Shown here in pieces: positions 1 to 8,491 of a stretch of DNA of 22,258 nucleotides. This stretch comes from Candidatus Omnitrophota bacterium (GTDB lineage Bacteria; Omnitrophota; Gorgyraeia; 2-01-FULL-45-10): NCBI GenBank assembly GCA_030695725.1, contig JAUYPN010000058.1, positions 1 to 22,258 on the forward strand. The letters run 5' to 3'. The position numbers and the translations under genes are program-made. Position 1 is the first letter of the stretch. Every line of letters begins with the position of its first letter. The notes below the pieces were generated by a model. That model was not told the origin of the DNA and did not search any database. It saw only the letters and a list, made by a program, of their open reading frames with translations.

Positions 1-174
1 TATAAAGTTAACACAAAGAGGTAACTGTGAGTAGATAGTTTTTGGCGAAGAAGCTTATCGCTTTGTATATTTACGACTGCTCGCTAAATATTTCAAAGAG
101 TATCAATTCTCGATATCAGCGTGCTGCCTTATGCTGAATTATGAACATATTATTGCTACAATTTTTTAAATAGA

Positions 175-203
175 TTGACCTCGCCACTGCGGTAGTATAT
201 AAT
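175..203 (+). promoter_or_regulatory. sigma70-like promoter of lysS, near-leaderless
   Basis: TTGACC at 175-180 and a perfect TATAAT at 198-203 are separated by exactly 17 bp. Transcription would start near 210, only about 5-11 bases before the two candidate lysS start codons (215 and 221), so the mRNA would have almost no leader. The sequence 1-174 upstream shows no gene; short open frames entering from the left edge stop by base 33. Confidence 0.75.
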
Positions 204-214
204 ATCCAAAAGGT

Positions 215-1672
215 ATGGCTATGACTATCGAACGAGAAGAAAGCGATCTGATAAAGCAAAGACGAGCGAAGCTGGAGGCTATAAAGAGCAAGGGTATATA
301 TGCCTATGGTGGAAAGTTTGTCACCACCTCTTCCATAAAAGAACTCACCGATAATTTTGCGGATGGCAAGACCGCGGCTATCGCCGGCAGGATCATGGCC
401 TGCAGGGAGCACGGTAAGGCAAAATTCTACGACCTCAAAGATTCTGCTGGCAAGATCCAGTTGTACGTTAAAGCCGATATTGTGGGTCCGGATGCCTTTG
501 AGCTGTCAAATAATACCGATATCGGGGATTTCATAGGCGTCTCCGGAGAAACGTTCAAGACCAGGACGAATGAACCGTCGATAAAAGTTTTGAAATTCGA
601 GATGCTCTCCAAATCGATGAGGCCGTTACCGGAGAAATGGCACGGCTTAAAGGACGTTGAAACAAGATACCGTCAGCGTTATGTCGATGTCATCATGAAT
701 GACGACGTTAAAAAAGTATTTGTTGCCAGATCCAACATAGTAAGCGAGATACGGCGATTTCTGGATTCAAAAGGTTTTCTTGAGGTCGAGACCCCGATGA
801 TGCAGTCCATCCCGGGCGGCGCCGCGGGCAAGCCGTTCAAGACGCACCATGAAGCGCTGGATATGGATCTATATTTGAGGATAGCTCCGGAGCTTTTCTT
901 GAAGAAGTTATTGGTCGGCGGGTTCGATAAGGTATATGAGATAAACAGGAACTTCAGGAATGAGGGAATATCCACGCGTCACAACCCTGAGTTTACGATG
1001 CTGGAAGTTTATGAGGCCTACTCTGATTGCGCCGGTATGATGAAACTGACCGAGGATATGATCACTCTCTTGGCGCAAAAAGTCCTCGGCAGGACCAGTT
1101 TCGAATATCAGGGTAAGCCCATAGATCTGTCAAAGTGGGAAAGGATATCGTTCGCCCTCCTCATGAAAGAACAGTTTGGTATTATACCGGAAGAGAAGCC
1201 CGAAGACTGGATAAAAAAGTTGAAAAATAAAGGAATAGAGATAGAGGGTAAGGAGCTGTCGCGCACCCAGGTGATAAATATAGTAGGGGAGCTGATAGAG
1301 CCGAAAGCGCACGATCATCCCGTATTTGTCGTGGATATGTTCAAAGAGATGTGCCCTCTGGCGAAGACGAAAAAAGATAATCCGCTTCTCACCGATCGTT
1401 TCGAACTGTATGTGGGCGGGATGGAAATAGCGAACGCGTACTCGGAGCTGAACGATCCTGTCGAGCAGAAGAATAGATTCGAAGCGGATATCGCGGATCT
1501 CAAGGATAAGAAAAATAAAATAGACGAAGATTTCGTTCGCGCTCTTGAATACGGGATGCCGCCGGCGGGCGGCTTGGGTATAGGCATAGACAGGCTCGTC
1601 ATGGTACTCACAAATTCACCATCCATACGCGATGTCATATTATTCCCGCAGCTAAAATCAGAGAATATCTAA
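215..1672 (+). CDS. lysS: Lysine--tRNA ligase (class II)
   Basis: Attaches lysine to tRNA-Lys in the cytoplasm. The 485-residue protein has the usual class II LysRS layout: an N-terminal OB-fold anticodon-binding domain (about residues 55-155), then the catalytic core with motif 2 (FRNEGISTRHNPEFTMLE) and a C-terminal motif 3 (GGLGIGIDRLVMVL). Length is normal for bacterial LysS. The start is uncertain: ATG 215 is the longest, but ATG 221 has an AAAAGG Shine-Dalgarno (208-213) at 7-bp spacing, while the predicted transcript begins near 210. The stop TAA is immediately followed by the ATG of the next gene (0-bp gap), so lysS heads an operon with the Lol exporter genes. No T-box or riboswitch fits in the short leader. 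Confidence 0.97.
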   Translation: MAMTIEREESDLIKQRRAKLEAIKSKGIYAYGGKFVTTSSIKELTDNFADGKTAAIAGRIMACREHGKAKFYDLKDSAGKIQLYVKADIVGPDAFELSNNTDIGDFIGVSGETFKTRTNEPSIKVLKFEMLSKSMRPLPEKWHGLKDVETRYRQRYVDVIMNDDVKKVFVARSNIVSEIRRFLDSKGFLEVETPMMQSIPGGAAGKPFKTHHEALDMDLYLRIAPELFLKKLLVGGFDKVYEINRNFRNEGISTRHNPEFTMLEVYEAYSDCAGMMKLTEDMITLLAQKVLGRTSFEYQGKPIDLSKWERISFALLMKEQFGIIPEEKPEDWIKKLKNKGIEIEGKELSRTQVINIVGELIEPKAHDHPVFVVDMFKEMCPLAKTKKDNPLLTDRFELYVGGMEIANAYSELNDPVEQKNRFEADIADLKDKKNKIDEDFVRALEYGMPPAGGLGIGIDRLVMVLTNSPSIRDVILFPQLKSENI

Positions 1673-2854
1673 ATGAGTTGGCAGCTCTTCGTCGCTCTCA
1701 GGTACCTCACCTCAAAACATAAGGAGAAGTTCATATCCATAATAAGCCTCATATCGGTGCTCGGCGTTGTCGTTGGAGTGGCTGCGCTCATCGTGGTCAT
1801 TGCGGTCATGAGTGGATTCGATAACGATCTCAAAGAGAAGATGATCGGCACGAATGCCCATATGGTGGTGGAAGCCGACTACGGCGTGAAGCCTACCGAT
1901 GAAATACTGTCTAAGATAACCCAAACACCACATGTCCTGGCAGCCTCATTCTATCTGCACGGACAGGCGCTCATCAGGTTCAATGAAAATGTTACGGGAG
2001 TCATAGTTAAAGGTATAGATCCCGCGCGGGAAGAGAAAGTCAGCAAGATAAAGACATACATCACGAAGGGCGCGGTCGATTTTGCAGGTGACGGGATCGT
2101 CGTAGGAAGCGAGCTTGCTTCGAGACTGAAGTTGAAGCTCGGAGACGCCATATATTTGATTTCCCAGTCCGATACAAGGGGCGAGAAATTCAAATTGACC
2201 GGCGTATTCACCTCCGGGATGTATGAGTACGATATGAATCTCGTGTATCTTGATATCAAGAAGGCTCAAGGCCTATTCGCGGCGCCGGACTTAGTCAGCG
2301 GAATATCGATAAAAGCTGACGACGCCCTCAACGTATTAAGCATAAAGAATGAACTTAAGAAGAGGCTGGGCGCAGAATTTACGGTCAGGACGTGGATGGA
2401 TATGAACAGGAACCTCATAGCGGCGCTGAAACTCGAAAAGACCGTCATGTTCCTTATATTGACCCTGATAGTAATAGTGGCATGCCTTAATATAGCCAGT
2501 GCCCTCATAATGACGGTCCTTGAGAAGACCAAGGACATAGGCATATTGAAAGCGATAGGCGCGTCCAACGGTAATATCATGGCCATATTCGCCATGGAGG
2601 GTGCCTTGATCGGGTCTTTGGGCACCGCTCTTGGCGCCGCTCTTGGTATGGCATTATGCTGGTGCCTGAAGACTTATAAATTCATAAGCCTCCCGCAGGA
2701 GATATACTATATTGATAAACTTCCTATCAAATTGGAATTACAGGACGTAGCGCTGATAGTCGTTTCGAGCTTTCTCATAAGCCTTATCGCTACGATCTAT
2801 CCGGCGTATAAAGCGTCGAAACTTGATCCTACAGAGGCATTGCGGTATGAGTAA
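1673..2854 (+). CDS. lolC: LolC/LolE-family lipoprotein-releasing ABC permease
   Basis: Inner-membrane permease that, with LolD, extracts outer-membrane-bound lipoproteins from the inner membrane. The 393-residue protein has the LolC/E topology: one N-terminal membrane helix (about 25-50), a large periplasmic MacB-like domain (about 55-255), and three C-terminal helices (about 258-283, 305-335, 358-382) forming the FtsX-like domain, ending in the typical YPAYKASKLDPTEALRYE. The neighbouring ATPase overlaps its end by 8 bp. Only one permease gene is present, whereas E. coli has separate lolC and lolE, so this protein probably acts as a homodimer (LolF-like), unless a second copy lies elsewhere. 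A MacB-type exporter is the alternative, but the ATPase is a separate short protein as in Lol. Confidence 0.9.
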   Translation: MSWQLFVALRYLTSKHKEKFISIISLISVLGVVVGVAALIVVIAVMSGFDNDLKEKMIGTNAHMVVEADYGVKPTDEILSKITQTPHVLAASFYLHGQALIRFNENVTGVIVKGIDPAREEKVSKIKTYITKGAVDFAGDGIVVGSELASRLKLKLGDAIYLISQSDTRGEKFKLTGVFTSGMYEYDMNLVYLDIKKAQGLFAAPDLVSGISIKADDALNVLSIKNELKKRLGAEFTVRTWMDMNRNLIAALKLEKTVMFLILTLIVIVACLNIASALIMTVLEKTKDIGILKAIGASNGNIMAIFAMEGALIGSLGTALGAALGMALCWCLKTYKFISLPQEIYYIDKLPIKLELQDVALIVVSSFLISLIATIYPAYKASKLDPTEALRYE

Positions 2855-3533
2855 ACAAGCTCTGATAATAAAAGATCTGCATAAAATTTACCGTAAGGGT
2901 CACAAGGAGGTGAGGGCTGTTAACGGGATAGGCTTGGAGATAAAACAGGCCGGCACCGTTCTGATAGTCGGGCCTTCGGGCGCCGGCAAATCTACGTTAT
3001 TGCATATGCTGGGCGGGCTCGATAAGCCCACATCAGGTAAAGTCCTGCTCGAGGATACGGATATTTATAAGCTGCCGGACAGGGACAGGGCCACGATCAG
3101 GAATGAAAAAATAGGATTCGTTTTTCAATTCTATCACCTTCTTTCGGAATTCACAGCTCTTGAGAACGTTATGATGCCGGCACTGATAAATCCCAGCGAT
3201 CCACGATCCGCGATAAATGATAAACGAAAACGGGCATCCGAAGTTTTAAAATCCGTAGGCTTAGAGTACCGAATGGATCATCTCCCCTCGAGATTATCGG
3301 GGGGAGAGTCGCAGAGAGTGGCGATAGCCAGGGCCATCATGAATGAGCCCGGATTGCTCCTCTGCGATGAGCCAACGGGTAACCTCGATTCAAATACCAG
3401 TGAATCGATATACGATATTTTGTTCGATCTCAAAACGAGGAACGGCATGACCATGGTGATAGTTTCTCACGATGAGAAGCTCGTTTCCAGAGTAGATTCA
3501 ACCATACGCCTCAAAGACGGCAAGCTCGCTTAA
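2847..3533 (+). CDS. lolD: Lipoprotein-releasing ABC transporter ATPase LolD
   Basis: ATP-hydrolysing subunit partnering the upstream permease. From ATG 2847 the protein has 228 residues, the usual LolD length. Walker A GPSGAGKST is at 42-50, the ABC signature LSGGESQRVAIARA is in the middle, and Walker B with LLLCDEPTGNLD and the H-loop histidine in VSHD follow. ATG 2847 was preferred over an upstream in-frame TTG at 2823 because it has an AGAGG Shine-Dalgarno (2833-2837) at 9-bp spacing and gives a family-like N-terminus. It overlaps the permease stop by 8 bp, implying coupled translation. After its stop there is a 60-bp gap containing a new promoter, so this is probably the last gene of the lysS-lol unit, although no terminator hairpin is visible. 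Confidence 0.94.
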   Translation: MSKQALIIKDLHKIYRKGHKEVRAVNGIGLEIKQAGTVLIVGPSGAGKSTLLHMLGGLDKPTSGKVLLEDTDIYKLPDRDRATIRNEKIGFVFQFYHLLSEFTALENVMMPALINPSDPRSAINDKRKRASEVLKSVGLEYRMDHLPSRLSGGESQRVAIARAIMNEPGLLLCDEPTGNLDSNTSESIYDILFDLKTRNGMTMVIVSHDEKLVSRVDSTIRLKDGKLA

Positions 3534-3564
3534 AACTCCCTCCCCATAATTCCTAACAGATTAT

Positions 3565-3593
3565 TTGACATAGGCCGCATTATTGTATATATT
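3565..3593 (+). promoter_or_regulatory. Consensus sigma70 promoter ahead of ilvE-mcsA-mcsB-clpC
   Basis: TTGACA (3565-3570) and TATATT (3588-3593) are 17 bp apart. The start point would be near 3600, which excludes the ATG at 3596 as a start codon and supports ATG 3617. No CIRCE element and no CtsR heptad repeat was seen around it, although the operon encodes stress-protease components. Confidence 0.75.
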
Positions 3594-3616
3594 ATATGCA
3601 GCCTATTGGGGATGAT

Positions 3617-4489
3617 ATGAGGATATACCTTAACGGAAAGCTGGTGGATAAAGATAAGGCGGTGATATCCGTCTTTGATCACGGCCTCTTATACGGGGAT
3701 GGCGTCTTCGAAGGTATACGCTCCTATGATTCTTTGATATTCAAACTTGAAGAACATATTGACAGGCTTTACAGATCCGCCGAAGCGATCGAATTGAATA
3801 TACCAATGACGAAAGCGGATATGACAAAAGCGGTGATCGAAACCCTGAAGTCCAACGGCCTGAAAGACGCCTATATCCGTCTGGTCGTCACCAGGGGGGT
3901 CGGGGACCTGGGGCTGGATCCCAGAAAGTGCAAAGTTCCCACGGTGTTTATAATCACCGATAAGATATCGTTATACCCGAAAGAATTCTATCGGGACGGC
4001 CTGGCGATAATCACCGCCAAGACAAAGCGCAATCTAACGGCGGCGTTAAATCCGAAGATAAAATCGCTCAACTACCTGAATAATATTCTGGCAAAGATAG
4101 ACGCCATAAAGGCGGGCACGGAAGAAGCGATCATGCTGACTTATGACGATTACGTAGCCGAATGTACCGGCGATAATATATTCATGATATTCGCAGGAAC
4201 GCTTATTACTCCTCCGACGGACGTAGGCGCCCTGGAGGGCATCACCCGCGATGCGGTCATCGGATTGGCTAAGGATGCGGGGATAAGTTTCGAAGAGAAG
4301 ATGATTAAGATCGAAGACCTCTATAACGCCGATGAGGTATTTTTAACGGGTACCGCAGCCGAGATCATACCCGTCACAATGATAGATAAGCGCCGGATCT
4401 CGGGCGGCAGGCCCGGAGAGATTACCAGGCGCCTCATGGAAGAATTTAAGTCGATCACAAAGACGAGTGGAGTTAAGTATGAACTGTGA
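3617..4489 (+). CDS. ilvE: Class IV PLP aminotransferase, branched-chain type
   Basis: Transfers amino groups between branched-chain amino acids and 2-oxoglutarate, the last step of Ile/Leu/Val synthesis. The protein has 290 residues from ATG 3617, which has GGGG at 3608-3611 as ribosome site and lies just after the predicted transcription start. It opens with the family-typical MRIYLNG and FDHGLLYGDGVFEGIR. The Schiff-base lysine is K149 in IKSLNYLNN, and the C-terminal cofactor loop reads FLTGTAAEIIPV. D-amino-acid aminotransferase and aminodeoxychorismate lyase are paralogous alternatives, but the GVFEGIR and KSLNYL motifs favour a branched-chain enzyme. Its place directly upstream of mcsA, overlapping it by 11 bp, is unusual: ctsR usually sits there in Firmicutes. 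Confidence 0.88.
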   Translation: MRIYLNGKLVDKDKAVISVFDHGLLYGDGVFEGIRSYDSLIFKLEEHIDRLYRSAEAIELNIPMTKADMTKAVIETLKSNGLKDAYIRLVVTRGVGDLGLDPRKCKVPTVFIITDKISLYPKEFYRDGLAIITAKTKRNLTAALNPKIKSLNYLNNILAKIDAIKAGTEEAIMLTYDDYVAECTGDNIFMIFAGTLITPPTDVGALEGITRDAVIGLAKDAGISFEEKMIKIEDLYNADEVFLTGTAAEIIPVTMIDKRRISGGRPGEITRRLMEEFKSITKTSGVKYEL

Positions 4490-4985
4490 TGTCTGCGGGA
4501 AGAAAGAGGCCACCGTACATCTTACCGAGATAGTCAACGATCAGATGACGAAGCTGAATCTCTGCGAAGATTGCGCCCGCGAAAAAGGGGCTCAGATGGA
4601 GGAGCACTTTGGTCTGAGCGAGCTTCTCTCCGGTCTCACCGATATGGGCACCGCAGTCGAGCCGGAAGTCGCCATAACGACAAAGTGTTCTAATTGCGGC
4701 CTCACATACCAGAACTTCAGAAAGATAGGCAGGCTTGGCTGCAGCGAATGTTATGAAGCTTTCAAAAAGGAGCTGTCGCCCCTCCTGAAGAGGATCCACG
4801 GCGCCGACCGCCATATAGGAAAGGTTCCCTTAAGGGGCGGCAAGACCATTAAAGATACCAGGACGCTGCAGGATCTGAAGGTGCAGCTTGAAAAGGCGAT
4901 CCAGATGGAGGAGTTCGAGGAAGCGGCCAAGCTCAGAGACAAGATAAGAGATTTTGAGAAGAAAGCGAAGGCCAAAGAGGAATGA
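4479..4985 (+). CDS. mcsA: McsA, activator of protein-arginine kinase
   Basis: Zinc-binding adaptor that activates McsB. The 168-residue protein has four CxxC pairs: C3/C6, C29/C32, C70/C73 and C88/C91, expected to bind two zinc ions. A C-terminal UVR motif (about 131-166, LKVQLEKAIQMEEFEEAAKL) resembles the UVR segment in the ClpC linker. ATG 4479 was chosen over GTG 4467 because it gives the canonical MNCDVCG start and has GGAG (4469-4472) at 6-bp spacing. It overlaps ilvE by 11 bp and mcsB by 4 bp (ATGA), so the three genes are translationally coupled. In Firmicutes this gene lies in ctsR-mcsA-mcsB-clpC; here the repressor gene ctsR is missing. Confidence 0.93.
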   Translation: MNCDVCGKKEATVHLTEIVNDQMTKLNLCEDCAREKGAQMEEHFGLSELLSGLTDMGTAVEPEVAITTKCSNCGLTYQNFRKIGRLGCSECYEAFKKELSPLLKRIHGADRHIGKVPLRGGKTIKDTRTLQDLKVQLEKAIQMEEFEEAAKLRDKIRDFEKKAKAKEE

Positions 4986-6037
4986 TGAAGACAAATCTCG
5001 ACGATTTTTTAAAGAAAGACAGCGAGTGGCTCAAGGGCACCGGCCCCAATTCGGATATTGTCATGTCCTCCAGGGTGAGGCTTGCCAGGAATCTTGACAA
5101 GCTCGCCTTCTCGCATTGGGCCGATAAAAAACAGCAGGAATCGATCATGAACGCGGCCTTCGATGCCGCTCGATCAGTCAACTATCTCAAGGACGCCCTC
5201 TTCATAAGGCTTAAGGACCTGAACGAGGTCGACAGATTCTTCCTTGTAGAGCGGCACCTGATGAGCCCGGAGCACACTAAGGATGTCGAATTCAAAGCTC
5301 TCATAGTGGATCCAAAAGAGATCGTCAGTATAATGGTCAACGAAGAGGACCATCTCCGGATCCAGGTTCTGCAGTCCGGATTCAACCTCATGGAGGCATG
5401 GAAGATAGTAGATTCCATAGATACGGAATTAAGTAAAAAATTATCGTTCGCTTATTCCGCCAAATGGGGTTATCTGACCGCATGCCCGACCAACACGGGC
5501 ACGGGACTGCGCGGTTCGGTCATGCTGCATTTGCCGTCGCTGGTATTTACGGCTCAGATAGGTAAAATACTGCAGGCTACAGCGAAGCTCGGACTCAACA
5601 TAAGAGGGCTTTACGGTGAAGGCACCGAAGCGAGCGGCAACCTCTTTCAGGTATCGAACCAGGTCTCCCTGGGGCGTACCGAAGAGGATATGATAGATAA
5701 TATCGAGAGGATAATAAATCAGATAATTGCGCGGGAGGAGACGACCAGGCGCATGATATCCACAAAGAACAGAGAAGCGCTCGTCGACAGGGTGTGGCGC
5801 GCATACGGCACGTTGAAGAGCGCCCACATAATCACGAGCAATGAGACCATCGCGCTTCTTTCGGCGATAAGGCTCGGCGTCGACCTGGGCATAGTGAAGA
5901 ATCTGGACAGGCGCATGGTGAATGAGCTGTTGATATTAACCCAGCCGTCGCACCTGCAGAAGCTTGAAGGAAAAATTTTAAACTCCAACGAACGCGATAT
6001 GAAACGCGCGGAGTTAATTCGAGAAAGACTGACTTAA
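4982..6037 (+). CDS. mcsB: McsB, protein-arginine kinase
   Basis: Phosphorylates arginine side chains and so marks proteins for ClpC-ClpP degradation. The 351-residue length is typical. Phosphagen-kinase-fold motifs are intact: SSRVRLARN near the N-terminus (29-37), NEEDHLR near 120, RGLYGEGTEASGN with the second catalytic glutamate, and the nucleotide-binding arginines around SNQVSLGRTEEDM. The C-terminus carries RDMKRA, matching the RDxxRA motif known to form the allosteric phosphoarginine pocket of McsB. The start overlaps mcsA by 4 bp (ATGA); an adjacent ATG at 4985 is equally possible, and AGAGG (4976-4980) serves either. clpC follows after 15 bp. With McsA and ClpC adjacent, a working arginine-phosphorylation degradation route is likely in this diderm. 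Confidence 0.95.
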   Translation: MMKTNLDDFLKKDSEWLKGTGPNSDIVMSSRVRLARNLDKLAFSHWADKKQQESIMNAAFDAARSVNYLKDALFIRLKDLNEVDRFFLVERHLMSPEHTKDVEFKALIVDPKEIVSIMVNEEDHLRIQVLQSGFNLMEAWKIVDSIDTELSKKLSFAYSAKWGYLTACPTNTGTGLRGSVMLHLPSLVFTAQIGKILQATAKLGLNIRGLYGEGTEASGNLFQVSNQVSLGRTEEDMIDNIERIINQIIAREETTRRMISTKNREALVDRVWRAYGTLKSAHIITSNETIALLSAIRLGVDLGIVKNLDRRMVNELLILTQPSHLQKLEGKILNSNERDMKRAELIRERLT

Positions 6038-6052
6038 AGGAGATATTCCATT

Positions 6053-8482
6053 ATGGCGATGTTCAACAGGTTTACGGAGAGAGCGAGAAAGGTCATACTT
6101 CTGGCCAAGGAGGAGGCGAAGAGATTTAATCACGATTACATAGGTACGGAGCATATACTCCTTGGCCTTGTGAGAGAAGGCGAGGGCGTGGCGGCGGCGG
6201 TGCTGGCGAGTTTCGGGCTTACCTCCGACAAGATACGCATCGAAGTGGAAAAATTAGTACAGCCTGGCCCAAGCACCGTGATCTCAGGAGATCTTCCATT
6301 TACGCCGAAAGCGAAGAAAGTGATGGAGCTGGCCACGGAAGAGGCGAGGGCTCTCGGGCATAATTACATAGGTACGGAACATTTGTTGCTGGGCCTGATA
6401 AGAGAGGGCGAGGGTGTTGCGTCGCAGGTCCTGATGAATCTTGGCCTTGAGCTCGAAAGAGTGCGCGAAGAGGTGATGAACCTGCTGGGTTCGGCCATCC
6501 CGGGCTACGAGATGGGGCAAAAGGTCTCCCACGCTAAGACGCCGGCTCTCGATGCGTTCGGCCGGGACCTGACAAAATTGGCCAAAGATAATAAGCTCGA
6601 CCCCGTCATAGGCAGAAAGAACGAAATCGAGCGCGTTATACAGATATTATCCAGGCGCACCAAGAATAATCCCGTTCTGCTCGGTGAAGCGGGCGTGGGT
6701 AAGACCGCGATAGTTGAAGGCCTCGCGCAGAAGATAGTGACGGGAGATATCCCCGAGATCCTGAAGGACCAAAGGATAATAATACTGGATCTCGCGCTCA
6801 TGGTTGCCGGCACGAAGTACAGGGGCCAGTTCGAGGAGAGGATCAAGGCGGTAATGGACGAGATAAAGCGTTCGGATGATATCATAATCTTTATCGATGA
6901 GCTTCATACGCTTATAGGCGCCGGCGGCGCCGAGGGCGCCATAGACGCCTCAAATATACTGAAGCCGGCCCTCTCGCGCGGAGAGATACAATGCATAGGG
7001 GCAACGACGCTCGACGAATTCAGAAAACATATAGAGAAAGACGCGGCGCTCGAGAGGCGGTTCCAGACGATCATGGTGGAGCCGCCCACAGTGGATGAGA
7101 CGATAGAGATATTGAAGGGGCTGCGCGATAAATACGAGGCGCATCACAGGGTGAAGTTTACGGATGCCGCGATAGAAGCCGCAGCCAAACTTTCCGACAG
7201 ATACATAACCGGCAGATACCTGCCCGATAAGGCGATAGACCTTATAGATGAGGCCGGCGCCAGGGCGCGCCTCTCCACTATGACGGCTCCTCCCGACGTT
7301 AAACATATCGAGGAGAAGATGGAGACCGTAAAGAAAGAGAAGGAGCAGAGCGTAAAGGGCCAGGACTTCGAAAAGGCGGCCAAATTTCGCGATGAAGAGA
7401 GGAAGCTCAAAGAAGATCTCACCGGTATAAAGAAAGAATGGAAGGAATCGCGCGGCAAGATCGAGCCGAAGGTCAGCGACGAAGAGATAGCCTATATAGT
7501 TTCAAAGTGGACCGGTATCCCCATAGTGAAACTTGAAGAGAAGGAACAGTCAAAATTTCTGAAGATGGAAGAGGGCCTGCATAAACGCGTCATAGGGCAG
7601 GATGAGGCGATAAGCGTCATAGCTCACGCCGTAAGGCGTTCGCGCGCCGGGATAAAGGATCCCAGGAGGCCCATAGGCTCATTTATATTCTTAGGCCCCA
7701 CAGGTGTGGGTAAGACGCTTGTGGCGAGGGCGCTGGCCGAATACATGTTCGGTGACGAGGACGCGATAATACAGATAGATATGTCGGAATATATGGAGAA
7801 GTTCAACGTGTCGAGGCTCGTGGGGGCTCCTCCGGGCTACGTCGGCTATGATGAAGGAGGCCAGCTTACCGAGAAGGTGCGCCGCCGCCCGTATTCCGTC
7901 GTATTACTTGATGAGATCGAAAAGGCGCATCCCGATGTGTTCAACATACTTTTACAGATGCTCGAAGACGGCCGTCTCACCGATTCCTTTGGGAGGAAAG
8001 TGGACTTCAAGAATACTATAATCATAATGACCTCGAACATAGGCGCGGAGACGCTGAAGAAGCAGGGCTCCATAGGATTCAAATCCCAGGAAGAGGAAGT
8101 GACGTACCAGTCCATGAGATCGAGGCTATTGGATGAAGTGAAAAAAGTATTCAAGCCGGAATTCCTGAACAGGGTGGATGACACAATAGTCTTTAGACCC
8201 CTGACCAAAGAGGACCTTGAGAAGATAATCGAACTTGAGATAAAGGACGTTGAGTCGAGGCTGAAGGACCAGCGCATTTTAATAGACCTGACTAAGGAAG
8301 CGAAAGACTTTCTGGTAGAGCGCGGATTCGATAAAGTCTTCGGCGCGAGGCCGTTGAAGAGGACCATCCAGAGGTTTCTGGAGGATCCTCTAGCCGAAGA
8401 GATCATAAAAGGTAACTACAAGAACGGCGCAAAGGTGCGAGTGACCGCGAAGGCCGACAGTCTGGACTTTGTCACGGTTTAA
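6053..8482 (+). CDS. clpC: ClpC, Hsp100 AAA+ unfoldase of the Clp protease
   Basis: Unfolds marked proteins and feeds them to ClpP. The 809 residues show the full ClpC architecture: two N-terminal Clp repeats (about 5-145), first AAA+ domain with Walker A GEAGVGKT (211-218), a coiled-coil middle segment with a UVR-like stretch (QDFEKAAKFRDEE) that would take the same role as in McsA binding, and the second AAA+ domain with Walker A GPTGVGKT (548-555) and the ClpA/B signature VGAPPGYVGYDEGG. An IGF tripeptide at 674-676 is the expected ClpP-docking loop, which distinguishes it from ClpB. AGGAG at 6038-6042 is 10 bp before ATG 6053 and overlaps the mcsB stop, so it is co-transcribed with mcsB. 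Confidence 0.96.
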   Translation: MAMFNRFTERARKVILLAKEEAKRFNHDYIGTEHILLGLVREGEGVAAAVLASFGLTSDKIRIEVEKLVQPGPSTVISGDLPFTPKAKKVMELATEEARALGHNYIGTEHLLLGLIREGEGVASQVLMNLGLELERVREEVMNLLGSAIPGYEMGQKVSHAKTPALDAFGRDLTKLAKDNKLDPVIGRKNEIERVIQILSRRTKNNPVLLGEAGVGKTAIVEGLAQKIVTGDIPEILKDQRIIILDLALMVAGTKYRGQFEERIKAVMDEIKRSDDIIIFIDELHTLIGAGGAEGAIDASNILKPALSRGEIQCIGATTLDEFRKHIEKDAALERRFQTIMVEPPTVDETIEILKGLRDKYEAHHRVKFTDAAIEAAAKLSDRYITGRYLPDKAIDLIDEAGARARLSTMTAPPDVKHIEEKMETVKKEKEQSVKGQDFEKAAKFRDEERKLKEDLTGIKKEWKESRGKIEPKVSDEEIAYIVSKWTGIPIVKLEEKEQSKFLKMEEGLHKRVIGQDEAISVIAHAVRRSRAGIKDPRRPIGSFIFLGPTGVGKTLVARALAEYMFGDEDAIIQIDMSEYMEKFNVSRLVGAPPGYVGYDEGGQLTEKVRRRPYSVVLLDEIEKAHPDVFNILLQMLEDGRLTDSFGRKVDFKNTIIIMTSNIGAETLKKQGSIGFKSQEEEVTYQSMRSRLLDEVKKVFKPEFLNRVDDTIVFRPLTKEDLEKIIELEIKDVESRLKDQRILIDLTKEAKDFLVERGFDKVFGARPLKRTIQRFLEDPLAEEIIKGNYKNGAKVRVTAKADSLDFVTV

Positions 8483-8491
8483 TAAGAGCGT

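Noticed and set aside
2823..2846. Upstream TTG start of lolD
   Set aside because: It overlaps the permease end by 32 bp, has no ribosome site and adds a non-conserved peptide; ATG 2847 is better placed.
3534..3616. CtsR or CIRCE operator ahead of the mcs-clpC operon
   Set aside because: No GTCAAA-type heptad tandem and no TTAGCACTC/GAGTGCTAA pair is present.
7846..8406. Long reverse-strand open frames within clpC and other genes
   Set aside because: They are opposite-frame shadows of strongly conserved forward genes, with no recognisable protein features or ribosome sites.
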